From the NCBI GenBank assembly GCA_017631875.1, contig JAGBSL010000095.1:1-25110 (forward strand): a DNA stretch of 25,110 nucleotides. The letters run 5' to 3'. Under the pieces are notes generated by a model. It had not been told where the DNA came from and searched no databases. It saw nothing but the letters and a program-made list of their open reading frames with translations. Origin of the DNA: Bacteroidales bacterium (GTDB lineage Bacteria > Bacteroidota > Bacteroidia > Bacteroidales > UBA932). Of the stretch, positions 15,341 through 22,076 are shown piece after piece. The position numbers and the translations under genes were made by a program. Numbering within the stretch: the stretch's first letter is position 1; each line of letters begins with the position of its first letter.

Positions 15341-15907
15341 ATGCCGGAGCTAGCATACCTCTTGACTGAGGTTGAAAACAGATATGGACGAAGGATAGCG
15401 ACTACGACTGATTTCGAGTCGCTGTCCTTTGTCATCGAACATCAGACGGGTGAACAGATTTCGTCTTCCACCCTTAAGAGGCTTTGGGGCTATGTCAGCC
15501 TGAATCCGACTCCCCGTATTGCCACTCTTGATATTCTTTCGAAATTCGTCGGGCATAAGAACTTCAAGGCTTTCTGTGAGAGCCTGAAGGAATCCAAATC
15601 TTTTGTCTCGACGTTCTTTACAGCGAGATATCAGACTGTTGCAGAGTTGAATGCTGGCGTCGAGGTGTCGATAGGATGGGCTCCGAACCGTTTGGTGAGG
15701 CTGAAGTATCATGGTGATTTTCAGTTTGAAGTGCTGTCTTCAGAGAACTCACAGCTGCAGGCGGGTGATCGGTTTGAACTCTCGGAGATCATCATAGGAT
15801 ATCCTCTGTATATATCAAGGATATTACGTGATGGAGAGTACACCCCGTCATATGTGGCAGGACGCAATATGGGTATAACCCTTTTGAAGGTTGAAACTAA
15901 AGAATAG
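15341..15907 (+). CDS. Putative DNA-binding protein with HTH-like N-terminal domain
   Basis: The protein has 188 residues from ATG 15341. The N-terminal 80 residues (LAYLLTEVENRYGRRIATTTDFESLSFVIEHQTGEQISSSTLKRLWGY...PRIATLDILSKFVGHKNFKAFCE) follow a pattern I have seen in Bacteroidales proteins. It looks like a helical domain with S-S-S-T-L-K-R-L-W-G-Y as the recognition-like helix, so DNA binding is likely but not proven. The C-terminal half (about 90-188) looks like a small beta domain (VEVSIGWAPNRLVRLKYHGDFQFEVLSSENSQLQAGDRFELSEIIIGYPLYISRI). It converges on the kinase gene and overlaps its 3' end by 11 nt. Its own promoter shares TGAACTTGAT with two neighbouring operons. Confidence 0.75.
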   Translation: MPELAYLLTEVENRYGRRIATTTDFESLSFVIEHQTGEQISSSTLKRLWGYVSLNPTPRIATLDILSKFVGHKNFKAFCESLKESKSFVSTFFTARYQTVAELNAGVEVSIGWAPNRLVRLKYHGDFQFEVLSSENSQLQAGDRFELSEIIIGYPLYISRILRDGEYTPSYVAGRNMGITLLKVETKE

Positions 15908-16934
15908 ATGATGCGGCATCCCTAAACAGCTCCTCCAGCTCTGATGCATCAATATTATCAGCCGGTGGCGTGTCGGAAGACTTTGCTGCCGGCTTTTCTT
16001 TTGGTTTTGGCTGTGGCTCCTGGATTACGACATGTTGCTCAGGTGGTACGATGGCTTGTGCTGGAGAATCTATGATAGTGTCTTCTGGTGCCTCGGTTGG
16101 TACAGGCAACTCTACAGGTTCTTTGTATGTAATTGTGAAGTAAGTGACTGCTGCTGCAACTGATATGATGAACATGAAGATCAGGCGCATAAGTCTCCTG
16201 AAACTGGCATTCTGGATGTCCTTCTTTATGTCTGCGACTGAGCTGTATCTTTTGCTTCTGCTCTGTTGCAGACATCGAGACGCTACATGGCGGTATTTCC
16301 TGCTTATTTCATTGATGATCAATCCCAGCGACCATATGTCGCATCGTGCATCAACCTGTTCTCCGGCAATGAGCTCGGGCGCGGCGTAATGACGGGTACC
16401 TGCCGGAGCCTTGAAGGTCCCGTATGAGTCAGCATCGGAAAGTCCGAAATCAATGATCTTTACATTCCGGCCGTTGTGTGTAATCATTATGTTCTCGGGC
16501 TTCAGGTCGCGGTGGATGATCTGCTTTCTGTGGATGTATTCCAAAGCATCACATATCTCGCATATGATTTTTCTGCATAATCCGCTGTCCATAGCATCAG
16601 CCCTCAGCATCTGTTCAAGGGTTTGCCCGTCAATCCATTCCATGACGATGCAGCTGCCGACTGTCGGATGGACGATCTTTGCGAAATACTGGCATACGCC
16701 GCTGTGACTGAGGGAGAATCCGATGTTGAAGTCCTTGTCAAGCAGGTCCTCGTATAGTAAATTACCTCGGTATTCCTTCTTCAGGGCCTTGTACACGAAG
16801 AACCTTCCGTTCTTGCAGACGCGGTAAAGTTCACTGAACCCGTCCTCCGAAGAGTGGATGAGTTCAATGTCATTCGATTCGTGATGTGAGCTTCCCGGTC
16901 CGGTGGGAAGAAAGAATCCTGAAGGTCCTAACAT
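15897..16934 (-). CDS. Transmembrane Hanks-type Ser/Thr protein kinase
   Basis: The protein has 345 residues from ATG 16934. An ATG 90 nt further upstream is less likely because it precedes the predicted -7 box. The kinase domain spans about 22-240: a degenerate glycine loop (SSEDGFSELYRV), the VAIK-type Lys49 (FVYKAL), HRDLKPEN with His141-Arg142-Asp143, DFG at 162-164 and APE at 185-187. All catalytic residues are present. The C-lobe after APE is compact, lacking much of the usual helix-G region. Residues 251-268 are a transmembrane helix, followed by a roughly 75-residue Pro/Glu-rich tail outside the cytoplasm, ending in a short helix (ASELEELFRDAASSIL). It probably phosphorylates cytoplasmic targets in response to an envelope cue. 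The putative DNA-binding protein next door is an obvious candidate partner (inference). Confidence 0.92.
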   Translation of the reverse strand: MLGPSGFFLPTGPGSSHHESNDIELIHSSEDGFSELYRVCKNGRFFVYKALKKEYRGNLLYEDLLDKDFNIGFSLSHSGVCQYFAKIVHPTVGSCIVMEWIDGQTLEQMLRADAMDSGLCRKIICEICDALEYIHRKQIIHRDLKPENIMITHNGRNVKIIDFGLSDADSYGTFKAPAGTRHYAAPELIAGEQVDARCDIWSLGLIINEISRKYRHVASRCLQQSRSKRYSSVADIKKDIQNASFRRLMRLIFMFIISVAAAVTYFTITYKEPVELPVPTEAPEDTIIDSPAQAIVPPEQHVVIQEPQPKPKEKPAAKSSDTPPADNIDASELEELFRDAASSIL

Positions 16935-16952
16935 GTCTGCGTTAATATAATT

Positions 16953-16980
16953 CAAAGATATGCCTTTTTTGTTAAATTTG
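16953..16980. promoter_or_regulatory. Overlapping divergent promoters of the kinase and barrel genes
   Basis: The minus-strand box TATCTTTG (16960-16953) serves the kinase, 18 nt before ATG 16934. The plus-strand box TAAATTTG (16973-16980) serves the barrel gene, 6 nt before ATG 16987. Only 12 nt separate the boxes, so each lies where the other promoter's -33 element should be. No separate TTG elements were found. Confidence 0.5.
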
Positions 16981-16986
16981 CATTCT

Positions 16987-17886
16987 ATGACTGTTTCATA
17001 CAGACATATTTTAACGCTTGTCATTGCCCTGACTTTGGCTTTAAACTCCTTTGCGCAGCAAAGGGGTGAGGACGATATGTCTATGCGCCTGGCGGAATAT
17101 GAGGCTTTGTGTCAGGAGTGTCTGGAACTGAAGGCAAAAGCAGCTGCTGGCGAACGTGTGTCGCGAGATCAGGCACAGTCTTTACTGGATGCCTTCGTGG
17201 CGGCCAACAGGTCTCTGAAGGATGATGAACCGGTCATGACTGTTGCGCAGAGGCAACGCTTCGCTGCTGTGGGACGGTGGTTCGCGACAGGAGAGCCGCC
17301 ACAGGGAACGGACCGTGGCGTTATGCGTATGGCGACCGTTTCGGTCGAGGGATTGACCGGCCCCTTGGCTGAACCTTTGGTCTGGCATTATGCCGGGACG
17401 TCCGCGAAGAAATACGGGTCTTTTTATGCTCTTGCGGATATCTCCATACCAGATTTGGCATACGGTATTATGGCGGGGTATCAATACGGACGTATCGGAG
17501 GATATATCCGCTTCAGAAGCAGTTTTCATAAGTTGCCTTCTATCTCATATCAGTGCTTGAGTGACGGCAGTCTTACGAGTGGTGGAAAGCTATGGTCCAC
17601 AGGTGTTTCAGCTCATAGTACCCTGACTATGACAGCTGGAGTTCTTGTACCTTTCAGGCCTAACCTGGCTGTGTATGCCGGTGCAGGATATGGGAATCGT
17701 GCACAAGCATGGCAAGATATCGATGGTTCCTGGGCTTTGGTGGCTGACTGGTCCCACAAAGGGTTCGCTGCCGATGCCGGAGTCGTATTCTCGTGGCGTA
17801 GCCTCGTCCTCCATGCCGGCGTCGCCACCATAAAATTCAAAACAGCCGCATTCACGTGCGGAATAGGTGTGCGGATACACCAATAA
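16987..17886 (+). CDS. Exported protein, probable outer-membrane beta-barrel, function unknown
   Basis: The protein has 299 residues from ATG 16987; an upstream in-frame codon at 16960 would precede the signal peptide needlessly. The signal peptide MTVSYRHILTLVIALTLALNSFAQQ ends in a type I cleavage site, A-Q-Q. Residues of about 30-95 are helical and charged (SMRLAEYEALCQECLELKAKAAAGERVSRDQAQSLLDAF), possibly a periplasmic coiled coil. From about 125 to the end, alternating hydrophobic/polar strands with G-Y, Y-G and aromatic girdle residues (YGIMAGYQYGRIGGYIRFRSSF, NLAVYAGAGYGNRAQAW) look like an 8-stranded barrel. It is divergent from the kinase and ends in its own terminator. No family name is assigned. 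Confidence 0.75.
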   Translation: MTVSYRHILTLVIALTLALNSFAQQRGEDDMSMRLAEYEALCQECLELKAKAAAGERVSRDQAQSLLDAFVAANRSLKDDEPVMTVAQRQRFAAVGRWFATGEPPQGTDRGVMRMATVSVEGLTGPLAEPLVWHYAGTSAKKYGSFYALADISIPDLAYGIMAGYQYGRIGGYIRFRSSFHKLPSISYQCLSDGSLTSGGKLWSTGVSAHSTLTMTAGVLVPFRPNLAVYAGAGYGNRAQAWQDIDGSWALVADWSHKGFAADAGVVFSWRSLVLHAGVATIKFKTAAFTCGIGVRIHQ

Positions 17887-17928
17887 AACAGGACACCTGT
17901 TAATGAGGGTGTCCTGTTTTATTGGTGT
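17877..17928 (+). terminator. Perfect 21-bp hairpin containing the barrel gene's stop codon
   Basis: Arms 17877-17897 and 17908-17928 pair perfectly around a 10-nt loop. The TAA stop (17884-17886) is inside the left arm. The sequence can fold on either strand. Confidence 0.85.
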
Positions 17929-17937
17929 CTATTATCG

Positions 17938-18002
17938 ACTCGAAGAATCAGGCTACTGATTTCTAAAATATCTTAAACTCGAAGAATCAGGTTACTGATT
18001 CT
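17938..18002. repeat. 39-bp-offset direct repeat of the lysS 3' end
   Basis: Positions 17938-17963 repeat 17977-18002 with a single mismatch over 26 nt. The second copy covers the last lysS codons and stop, and the first lies just downstream of lysS. This is a tandem duplication of the gene's terminal hairpin. Confidence 0.85.
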
Positions 18003-18005
18003 TCG
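17980..18005 (-). terminator. lysS terminator hairpin with the stop codon in the loop
   Basis: CGAAGAATCAG (17980-17990) pairs with CTGATTCTTCG (17995-18005) around a 4-nt loop that contains two bases shared with the lysS TAA (17992-17994). On the minus strand the sequence after it is moderately T-rich. Confidence 0.7.
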
Positions 18006-19506
18006 GTCTCATCTGAGGGAAGAAAAGCACATCCTGGATAGTAGGGGAGTTGGTCATGAACATAGTCAGACGGTCGATTCCCATACCGAGACCTGATGTT
18101 GGAGGCATACCGTACTCAAGTGCGCGTACGAAGTCCATGTCGATGAACATAGCCTCGTCATCACCCTTGTCCTTGAGCTTCACCTGCTCCTGGAAACGCT
18201 CGTACTGGTCGATAGGGTCGTTCAGCTCGCTGTATGCGTTTGCAAGCTCCTTACCGCATACGAAGAGCTCGAAACGCTCTGTAAGCTCTGGGTTCTCGCG
18301 GTGACGCTTTGTGAGTGGAGACATCTCCACTGGGTAGTCAGTGATGAATGTAGGCTGAGTGAGGTGGTGCTCGCAGTACTCTCCGAAGATTGCGTCGATG
18401 AGCTTACCCTTACCGAATGACTCGTCGATCTCGACGTGAAGCTGCTTGCATGTTGCGCGGAGCTGATCCTCGTCCATGCCTGCTACATCAACGCCTGCGT
18501 ATTCCTTGATCGCCTCGAGGATAGGGAGGCGGCGGAAAGGCGGCTTGAAGTCAACCTGCTTGTCGCCGATTGTAACCTCTGTCTTGCCGTGGAGCTTGAG
18601 GGCGATCTTCTCGAGGAGCTTCTCCACGAACTCCATCATCCAGATGTAGTCCTTATAAGCCACATAGATCTCCATACATGTGAACTCAGGGTTGTGGGTC
18701 TTGTCCATACCCTCGTTACGGAAGTCCTTTGCGAACTCGTATACTCCGTGGTAACCGCCGACGATGAGTCTCTTCAGGTAGAGCTCGTTTGCGATACGCA
18801 GGTAGAGAGGAATGTCGAGAGCGTTGTGGTGAGTGATGAACGGACGAGCTGTCGCACCGCCTGGGATGCTCTGGAGGATAGGAGTCTCCACCTCAAGGCA
18901 GCCTGCCTCGTTGAAATACTCACGCATTGTAGCCACGATCTGGCTTCTCTTGATGAATGTGTCGCGTACCTGTGGGTTTACGATCAGGTCCACATATCTC
19001 TGTCTGTACTTGAGCTCTGGATCCGAGAATGCATCGAACACCTCGCCGTCCTTCTCCTTCACGATAGGGAGGACGCGGAGTGACTTGCTGAGGAGAGTAA
19101 GCTCCTTTGCATGCACTGAAAGCTGTCCTGTCTTTGTGATGAATGCGAATCCCTTGATACCGATGATGTCTCCGATGTCAAGGAGCTTCTTCCACACTGT
19201 GTTGTACATTGTCTTGTCTTCACCAGGGCAGATCTCATCGCGGTTGATGTATACCTGGATACGTCCTGTCTCGTCCTGGAGTTCGCCGAATGATGCTGCG
19301 CCCATGATACGTCTTGACATGATGCGGCCTGCGATCACGACGTCCTGGAAGTTGCCTGCGGCCTCGTCAAACTCTGCCTTGATCTGCGCTGCAGATGTGT
19401 TGATAGGGTAGAGTGGTGCCGGATAAGGCTCGATTCCGAGTTCTCTGAGCTTAGCGAGTGATTCTCTTCTGAACAACTCCTGCTCGTTGAGGTCCATAAT
19501 GCTCAT
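17992..19506 (-). CDS. lysS: Lysyl-tRNA synthetase, class II
   Basis: The enzyme charges tRNA-Lys with lysine using ATP in the cytoplasm. The protein has 504 residues, normal for LysS. The N-terminal OB-fold anticodon-binding domain covers about 55-145 ([32 protein letters not shown]). The class II catalytic core follows with motif 1 around [10 protein letters not shown], motif 2 [20 protein letters not shown] and motif 3 [16 protein letters not shown]. The lysine-pocket segment [26 protein letters not shown] is intact. A second in-frame ATG lies three codons downstream, but the first fits the family better. It is divergent from recJ, sharing a 75-nt promoter region, and appears to be monocistronic. 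Confidence 0.98.
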   Translation of the reverse strand: MSIMDLNEQELFRRESLAKLRELGIEPYPAPLYPINTSAAQIKAEFDEAAGNFQDVVIAGRIMSRRIMGAASFGELQDETGRIQVYINRDEICPGEDKTMYNTVWKKLLDIGDIIGIKGFAFITKTGQLSVHAKELTLLSKSLRVLPIVKEKDGEVFDAFSDPELKYRQRYVDLIVNPQVRDTFIKRSQIVATMREYFNEAGCLEVETPILQSIPGGATARPFITHHNALDIPLYLRIANELYLKRLIVGGYHGVYEFAKDFRNEGMDKTHNPEFTCMEIYVAYKDYIWMMEFVEKLLEKIALKLHGKTEVTIGDKQVDFKPPFRRLPILEAIKEYAGVDVAGMDEDQLRATCKQLHVEIDESFGKGKLIDAIFGEYCEHHLTQPTFITDYPVEMSPLTKRHRENPELTERFELFVCGKELANAYSELNDPIDQYERFQEQVKLKDKGDDEAMFIDMDFVRALEYGMPPTSGLGMGIDRLTMFMTNSPTIQDVLFFPQMRPKNQ

Positions 19507-19546
19507 AGTAGTTATATCTTTTTATAGTTATTCAATACAAAACGTG

Positions 19547-19575
19547 CAAATTTAACAAAAAATTCTCTATCTTTG
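19547..19575. promoter_or_regulatory. Overlapping divergent promoters of lysS and recJ
   Basis: The minus-strand box TAAATTTG (19554-19547) serves lysS with a leader of roughly 35 nt. The plus-strand box TATCTTTG (19568-19575) lies 6 nt before the recJ ATG. The boxes are 13 nt apart, the same architecture as at the kinase/barrel pair. Clear TTG -33 elements are missing. Confidence 0.5.
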
Positions 19576-19581
19576 TGTGAT

Positions 19582-21318
19582 ATGGCAGTAGAAAAGATAT
19601 GGAAAATACGTGAAGTTGCTGATAAGGAGACTGTAAGGCAGCTTGCTTCTGAACTTGGAGTGGATCCCGTGCTTGCGGAACTCCTGGTCCAGAGGGGTGT
19701 CCATACCTTTGAGCAGGCCCGCTCGTTCTTCCGTCCAAGCCTTGAAAACCTCCACGATCCGTTCCTGATGAAGGATATGGACAAGGCTGTGGAAAGGGTG
19801 CATAAAGCAGTGTCGACAGGTGAGAAGATTCTCGTTTATGGAGACTATGACGTTGACGGAACTACTGCAGTATCTTTGGTATATTCATTCCTCCTTCGTC
19901 TTACCAGACACGTTGACTTCTATATCCCTGAGAGATATGATGAAGGTTACGGTGTGTCGTACAAGGGCATAGACTGGGCGGCGGAGAACGGTTTCGGACT
20001 CATCATCACCCTCGACTGCGGAATCAAGGCCAACGAAAAGGTCGATTATGCGGCAGGTAAGGGAATCGACATGATCATCTGCGACCACCATCTTCCTGAG
20101 GATGAGCTTCCTAAGGCAGTGGCGGTGCTTGATCCCAAGCGTGAGGACTGTCATTATCCATTCGACGATCTGTCAGGATGTGGAGTAGGATTCAAGCTTG
20201 TGCAGGCATATTCCCAGGCACATGGAATCGATTTCGATACCCTCATCCCTTTGCTTGACCTGCTTGTGGTCAGCATTGCCTCAGACCTCGTGTCCGTGAC
20301 AGATGAAAACAGAATCCTGGCACATTACGGGCTCAAGCAGCTCAATGTCAGCCCACGTCAGGGTCTCATGGCGATGATCCAGCTTTCCGGGCTTGAGCCG
20401 GGACACCTTACTATCGATGACATTGTCTTCAAGATCGGCCCTCGTATCAATGCGGCCGGACGTATGGAGACGGGACGCATTGCTGTGGAGCTTCTGACAG
20501 CATCGGACGCAAAGACAGCCATCCGCATAGGTACAGAGATCAACGAACATAACAACGAAAGAAAGAACATTGACCGCCGCATCACACAGGAGGCACTCGA
20601 GATGGTCGAGTCAGGAAGCTGCCTGTCAAGCGGAAAGGCCACAATCGTATATAATCCTAAGTGGCATAAGGGTGTTGTGGGTATCGTAGCTTCAAGACTT
20701 GTTGAGGCATACTATAAGCCGACAATCGTATTCACCAAGTCCCAGGGGGGACTCGTGACAGGTTCAGCGCGAAGCGTACATTGCTTCGACCTTTACGGCG
20801 CTATCGAAAGCTGTGCTGACCTTCTTGAAAATTTCGGTGGTCACCTCTATGCCGCGGGTCTTACACTCAAGGAAGAGAACCTTCAGGAGTTCTGTGAAAG
20901 GATAGAGAAGTTCATATCGGAGGCGATAGTCCCTGAGATGCAGACTCCGGTGGTGGATGTTGATGCAAGACTCAATTTCTCACAGATTACCCCTAAGTTC
21001 CTGCGCATCCTTAAACAGTTCCAGCCGTTCGGCCCAGGCAACAGCATGCCGATTTTCCGTACGGATAATGTCTATGATAACGGAAGCATACGCAAGGTGG
21101 GAGCCGAAGGCGGACACCTCAAGCTCGAGCTTATCCAGGAGTCACAGCCATACCACCATATTTCCGCTATCGCGTTCAATATGGCTGACTTCTTCGATCA
21201 CATAAAGGTCGGAAATCCGGTAGATGTATGTTACAGCATCGTAGAGAACTACTATCGCGGTACAGCCAATACACAGCTGCGCGTAAGAGATCTACATGAA
21301 CGTGAAGAACTTGTCTAG
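19582..21318 (+). CDS. recJ: Single-stranded-DNA-specific exonuclease RecJ
   Basis: The protein has 578 residues from ATG 19582; a TTG nine bases upstream overlaps the predicted -7 box. RecJ degrades ssDNA 5'-to-3' in recombination, mismatch and base-excision repair. The DHH phosphoesterase motifs are visible: VYGDYDVDGTTA (85-96) with metal-binding aspartates, LDCG (145-148) and DHH at 168-170. ISPASDLV-like IASDLVSVTDENR and PRINAAGRM follow, then the DHHA1 domain with GGHLYAAGLTL. The C-terminal OB-like domain (about 450-560) carries FQPFGPGNSMPIF. Length and motif order are standard. It converges on aroK with a 4-nt overlap of the two stop codons. Confidence 0.97.
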   Translation: MAVEKIWKIREVADKETVRQLASELGVDPVLAELLVQRGVHTFEQARSFFRPSLENLHDPFLMKDMDKAVERVHKAVSTGEKILVYGDYDVDGTTAVSLVYSFLLRLTRHVDFYIPERYDEGYGVSYKGIDWAAENGFGLIITLDCGIKANEKVDYAAGKGIDMIICDHHLPEDELPKAVAVLDPKREDCHYPFDDLSGCGVGFKLVQAYSQAHGIDFDTLIPLLDLLVVSIASDLVSVTDENRILAHYGLKQLNVSPRQGLMAMIQLSGLEPGHLTIDDIVFKIGPRINAAGRMETGRIAVELLTASDAKTAIRIGTEINEHNNERKNIDRRITQEALEMVESGSCLSSGKATIVYNPKWHKGVVGIVASRLVEAYYKPTIVFTKSQGGLVTGSARSVHCFDLYGAIESCADLLENFGGHLYAAGLTLKEENLQEFCERIEKFISEAIVPEMQTPVVDVDARLNFSQITPKFLRILKQFQPFGPGNSMPIFRTDNVYDNGSIRKVGAEGGHLKLELIQESQPYHHISAIAFNMADFFDHIKVGNPVDVCYSIVENYYRGTANTQLRVRDLHEREELV

Positions 21319-21333
21319 ACAAGTTCCTCACGT
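21300..21333. terminator. Palindrome shared by the recJ and aroK stop codons
   Basis: GAACTTGTCTAGACAAGTTC (21307-21326) is a perfect 20-nt palindrome. With one A-C mismatch it extends to ACGTGA/TCACGT at 21300-21333. Its centre, CTAG at 21315-21318, holds the TAG stop of recJ on the plus strand and the TAG stop of aroK on the minus strand. No U-tract follows on either strand, so it may be a bidirectional end-forming hairpin rather than a classical terminator. Confidence 0.7.
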
Positions 21334-22022
21334 ATAATATTAATAATCTCAGAGGCGACCGCCTCAATAGACTTGCCGTCCGTATCAATGATGATATGGG
21401 CGGTCTTTTCATATGTTGCTGAACGGAGGGCCATTAACTCTTTTATGCGAGTTTCAAGTTCAAGATTGCCACGTCGTCCTTCGGACTCCTCGCAATGACG
21501 TGTGGAGGTTTCATTTAGTGAGTGTTGTTGCGATAATAGAGGACGACTGCCTGTCTGACCAGAAAGATGCTCCATCAAAGTATCCACGGACGCCTTCAGA
21601 TATATACATATAGTATCAGAATGCACAATCTCCGCACACTCCTCCGTCATCACAGCCCCACCTCCCAGCGCTAACACCAATGACGCAGATTCTTTGAATT
21701 GTATAATATTATGTGGTCTCTTGTCGGTTTGCCTATTGTATGGAAGAGGCATTTTGCCACCCCCGGCTAGGGGGAGGGGCCCACGCAGTGGGAGGGGGCC
21801 TCTGGAATACATAGGCAGACCGACAATCTCCTTTAATGTTTCCAATTCCATAGCTCTGAAAACCTCCTCTCCTTCGCTAGCGAAAATCTCCGGAATCGTA
21901 CGTCCGGCACGCTCCTCAATGACCTGATCCAAGTCCATAAAAGGACAGCAGAGCAGCTGCGAGAGTTCCCTCCCGACGCTGCTCTTGCCGCATCCCATGA
22001 ATCCTGTCAATGATATTATCAT
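21315..22022 (-). CDS. aroK: Shikimate kinase with two in-frame repeat insertions
   Basis: The enzyme phosphorylates shikimate at the 3-OH with ATP, step 5 of chorismate synthesis. I chose ATG 22022: the frame extends upstream only through repeat sequence to a TTG. Walker A is GFMGCGKS at 7-14. Asp30/Asp32 (MDLDQVIEERAG) and Arg56 (FR) bind shikimate, GGG is at 120-122, and RPLL at 160-163 closes the lid region. The protein has 235 residues against about 170-175 for the family. The excess is two blocks: residues of about 69-113 (Pro/Gly/Leu-rich, RGPLPLRGPLPLAGGGK) and about 164-188 (containing TRHCEESEGRRGNLE). Catalytic motifs are intact, so the enzyme is probably active. It lies downstream of parC on the same strand. 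Confidence 0.92.
   Translation of the reverse strand: MIISLTGFMGCGKSSVGRELSQLLCCPFMDLDQVIEERAGRTIPEIFASEGEEVFRAMELETLKEIVGLPMYSRGPLPLRGPLPLAGGGKMPLPYNRQTDKRPHNIIQFKESASLVLALGGGAVMTEECAEIVHSDTICIYLKASVDTLMEHLSGQTGSRPLLSQQHSLNETSTRHCEESEGRRGNLELETRIKELMALRSATYEKTAHIIIDTDGKSIEAVASEIINIIREELV
21459..21533. repeat. Second insertion in aroK, dispersed palindromic repeat copy 1
   Basis: The core 21463-21502 starts AGATTGCCACGTCG and ends TCCTCGCAATGACGT. The same two ends recur at 22033-22068 with a different centre. On the aroK strand it encodes about T-R-H-C-E-E-S-E-G-R-R-G-N-L, a peptide typical of widely dispersed 'CGTCATTGCGAGG...' repeats. Confidence 0.75.
21684..21818. repeat. First insertion in aroK, GC-rich low-complexity block
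   Basis: About 135 nt interrupt aroK between the E-I-V-G helix and the S-L-V-L-A-L-G-G-G strand. The middle (about 21755-21803) contains nested G/C-rich stems such as CCCA...TGGG and encodes RGPLPLRGPLPLAGGGK. The outer parts are AT-rich. It has no resemblance to the aroE element beyond GC-rich palindromy. Confidence 0.6.
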
Positions 22023-22032
22023 ATCAGTATAA

Positions 22033-22068
22033 AGATTGCCACGTCGCTTCGCTCCTCGCAATGACGTA
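22033..22068. repeat. Dispersed palindromic repeat, copy 2, between parC and aroK
   Basis: It starts with the same 14 nt (AGATTGCCACGTCG) and ends with the same 15 nt (TCCTCGCAATGACGT) as the copy inside aroK. The centre is CTTCGC instead of TCCTTCGGAC. It lies 10 nt upstream of the aroK ATG and 8 nt after the parC stop. Confidence 0.8.
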
Positions 22069-22076
22069 TAATAAAC

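Noticed and set aside
18436..19083. Plus-strand open frame of 215 codons over lysS
   Set aside because: Antisense shadow of lysS; no promoter box or conserved motif.
22023..22061. N-terminal extension of AroK (about 13 codons from a TTG)
   Set aside because: The extension is encoded by the dispersed repeat, and the family's start (M-I-I-S-L-T-G-F-M-G-C-G-K-S) fits ATG 22022.
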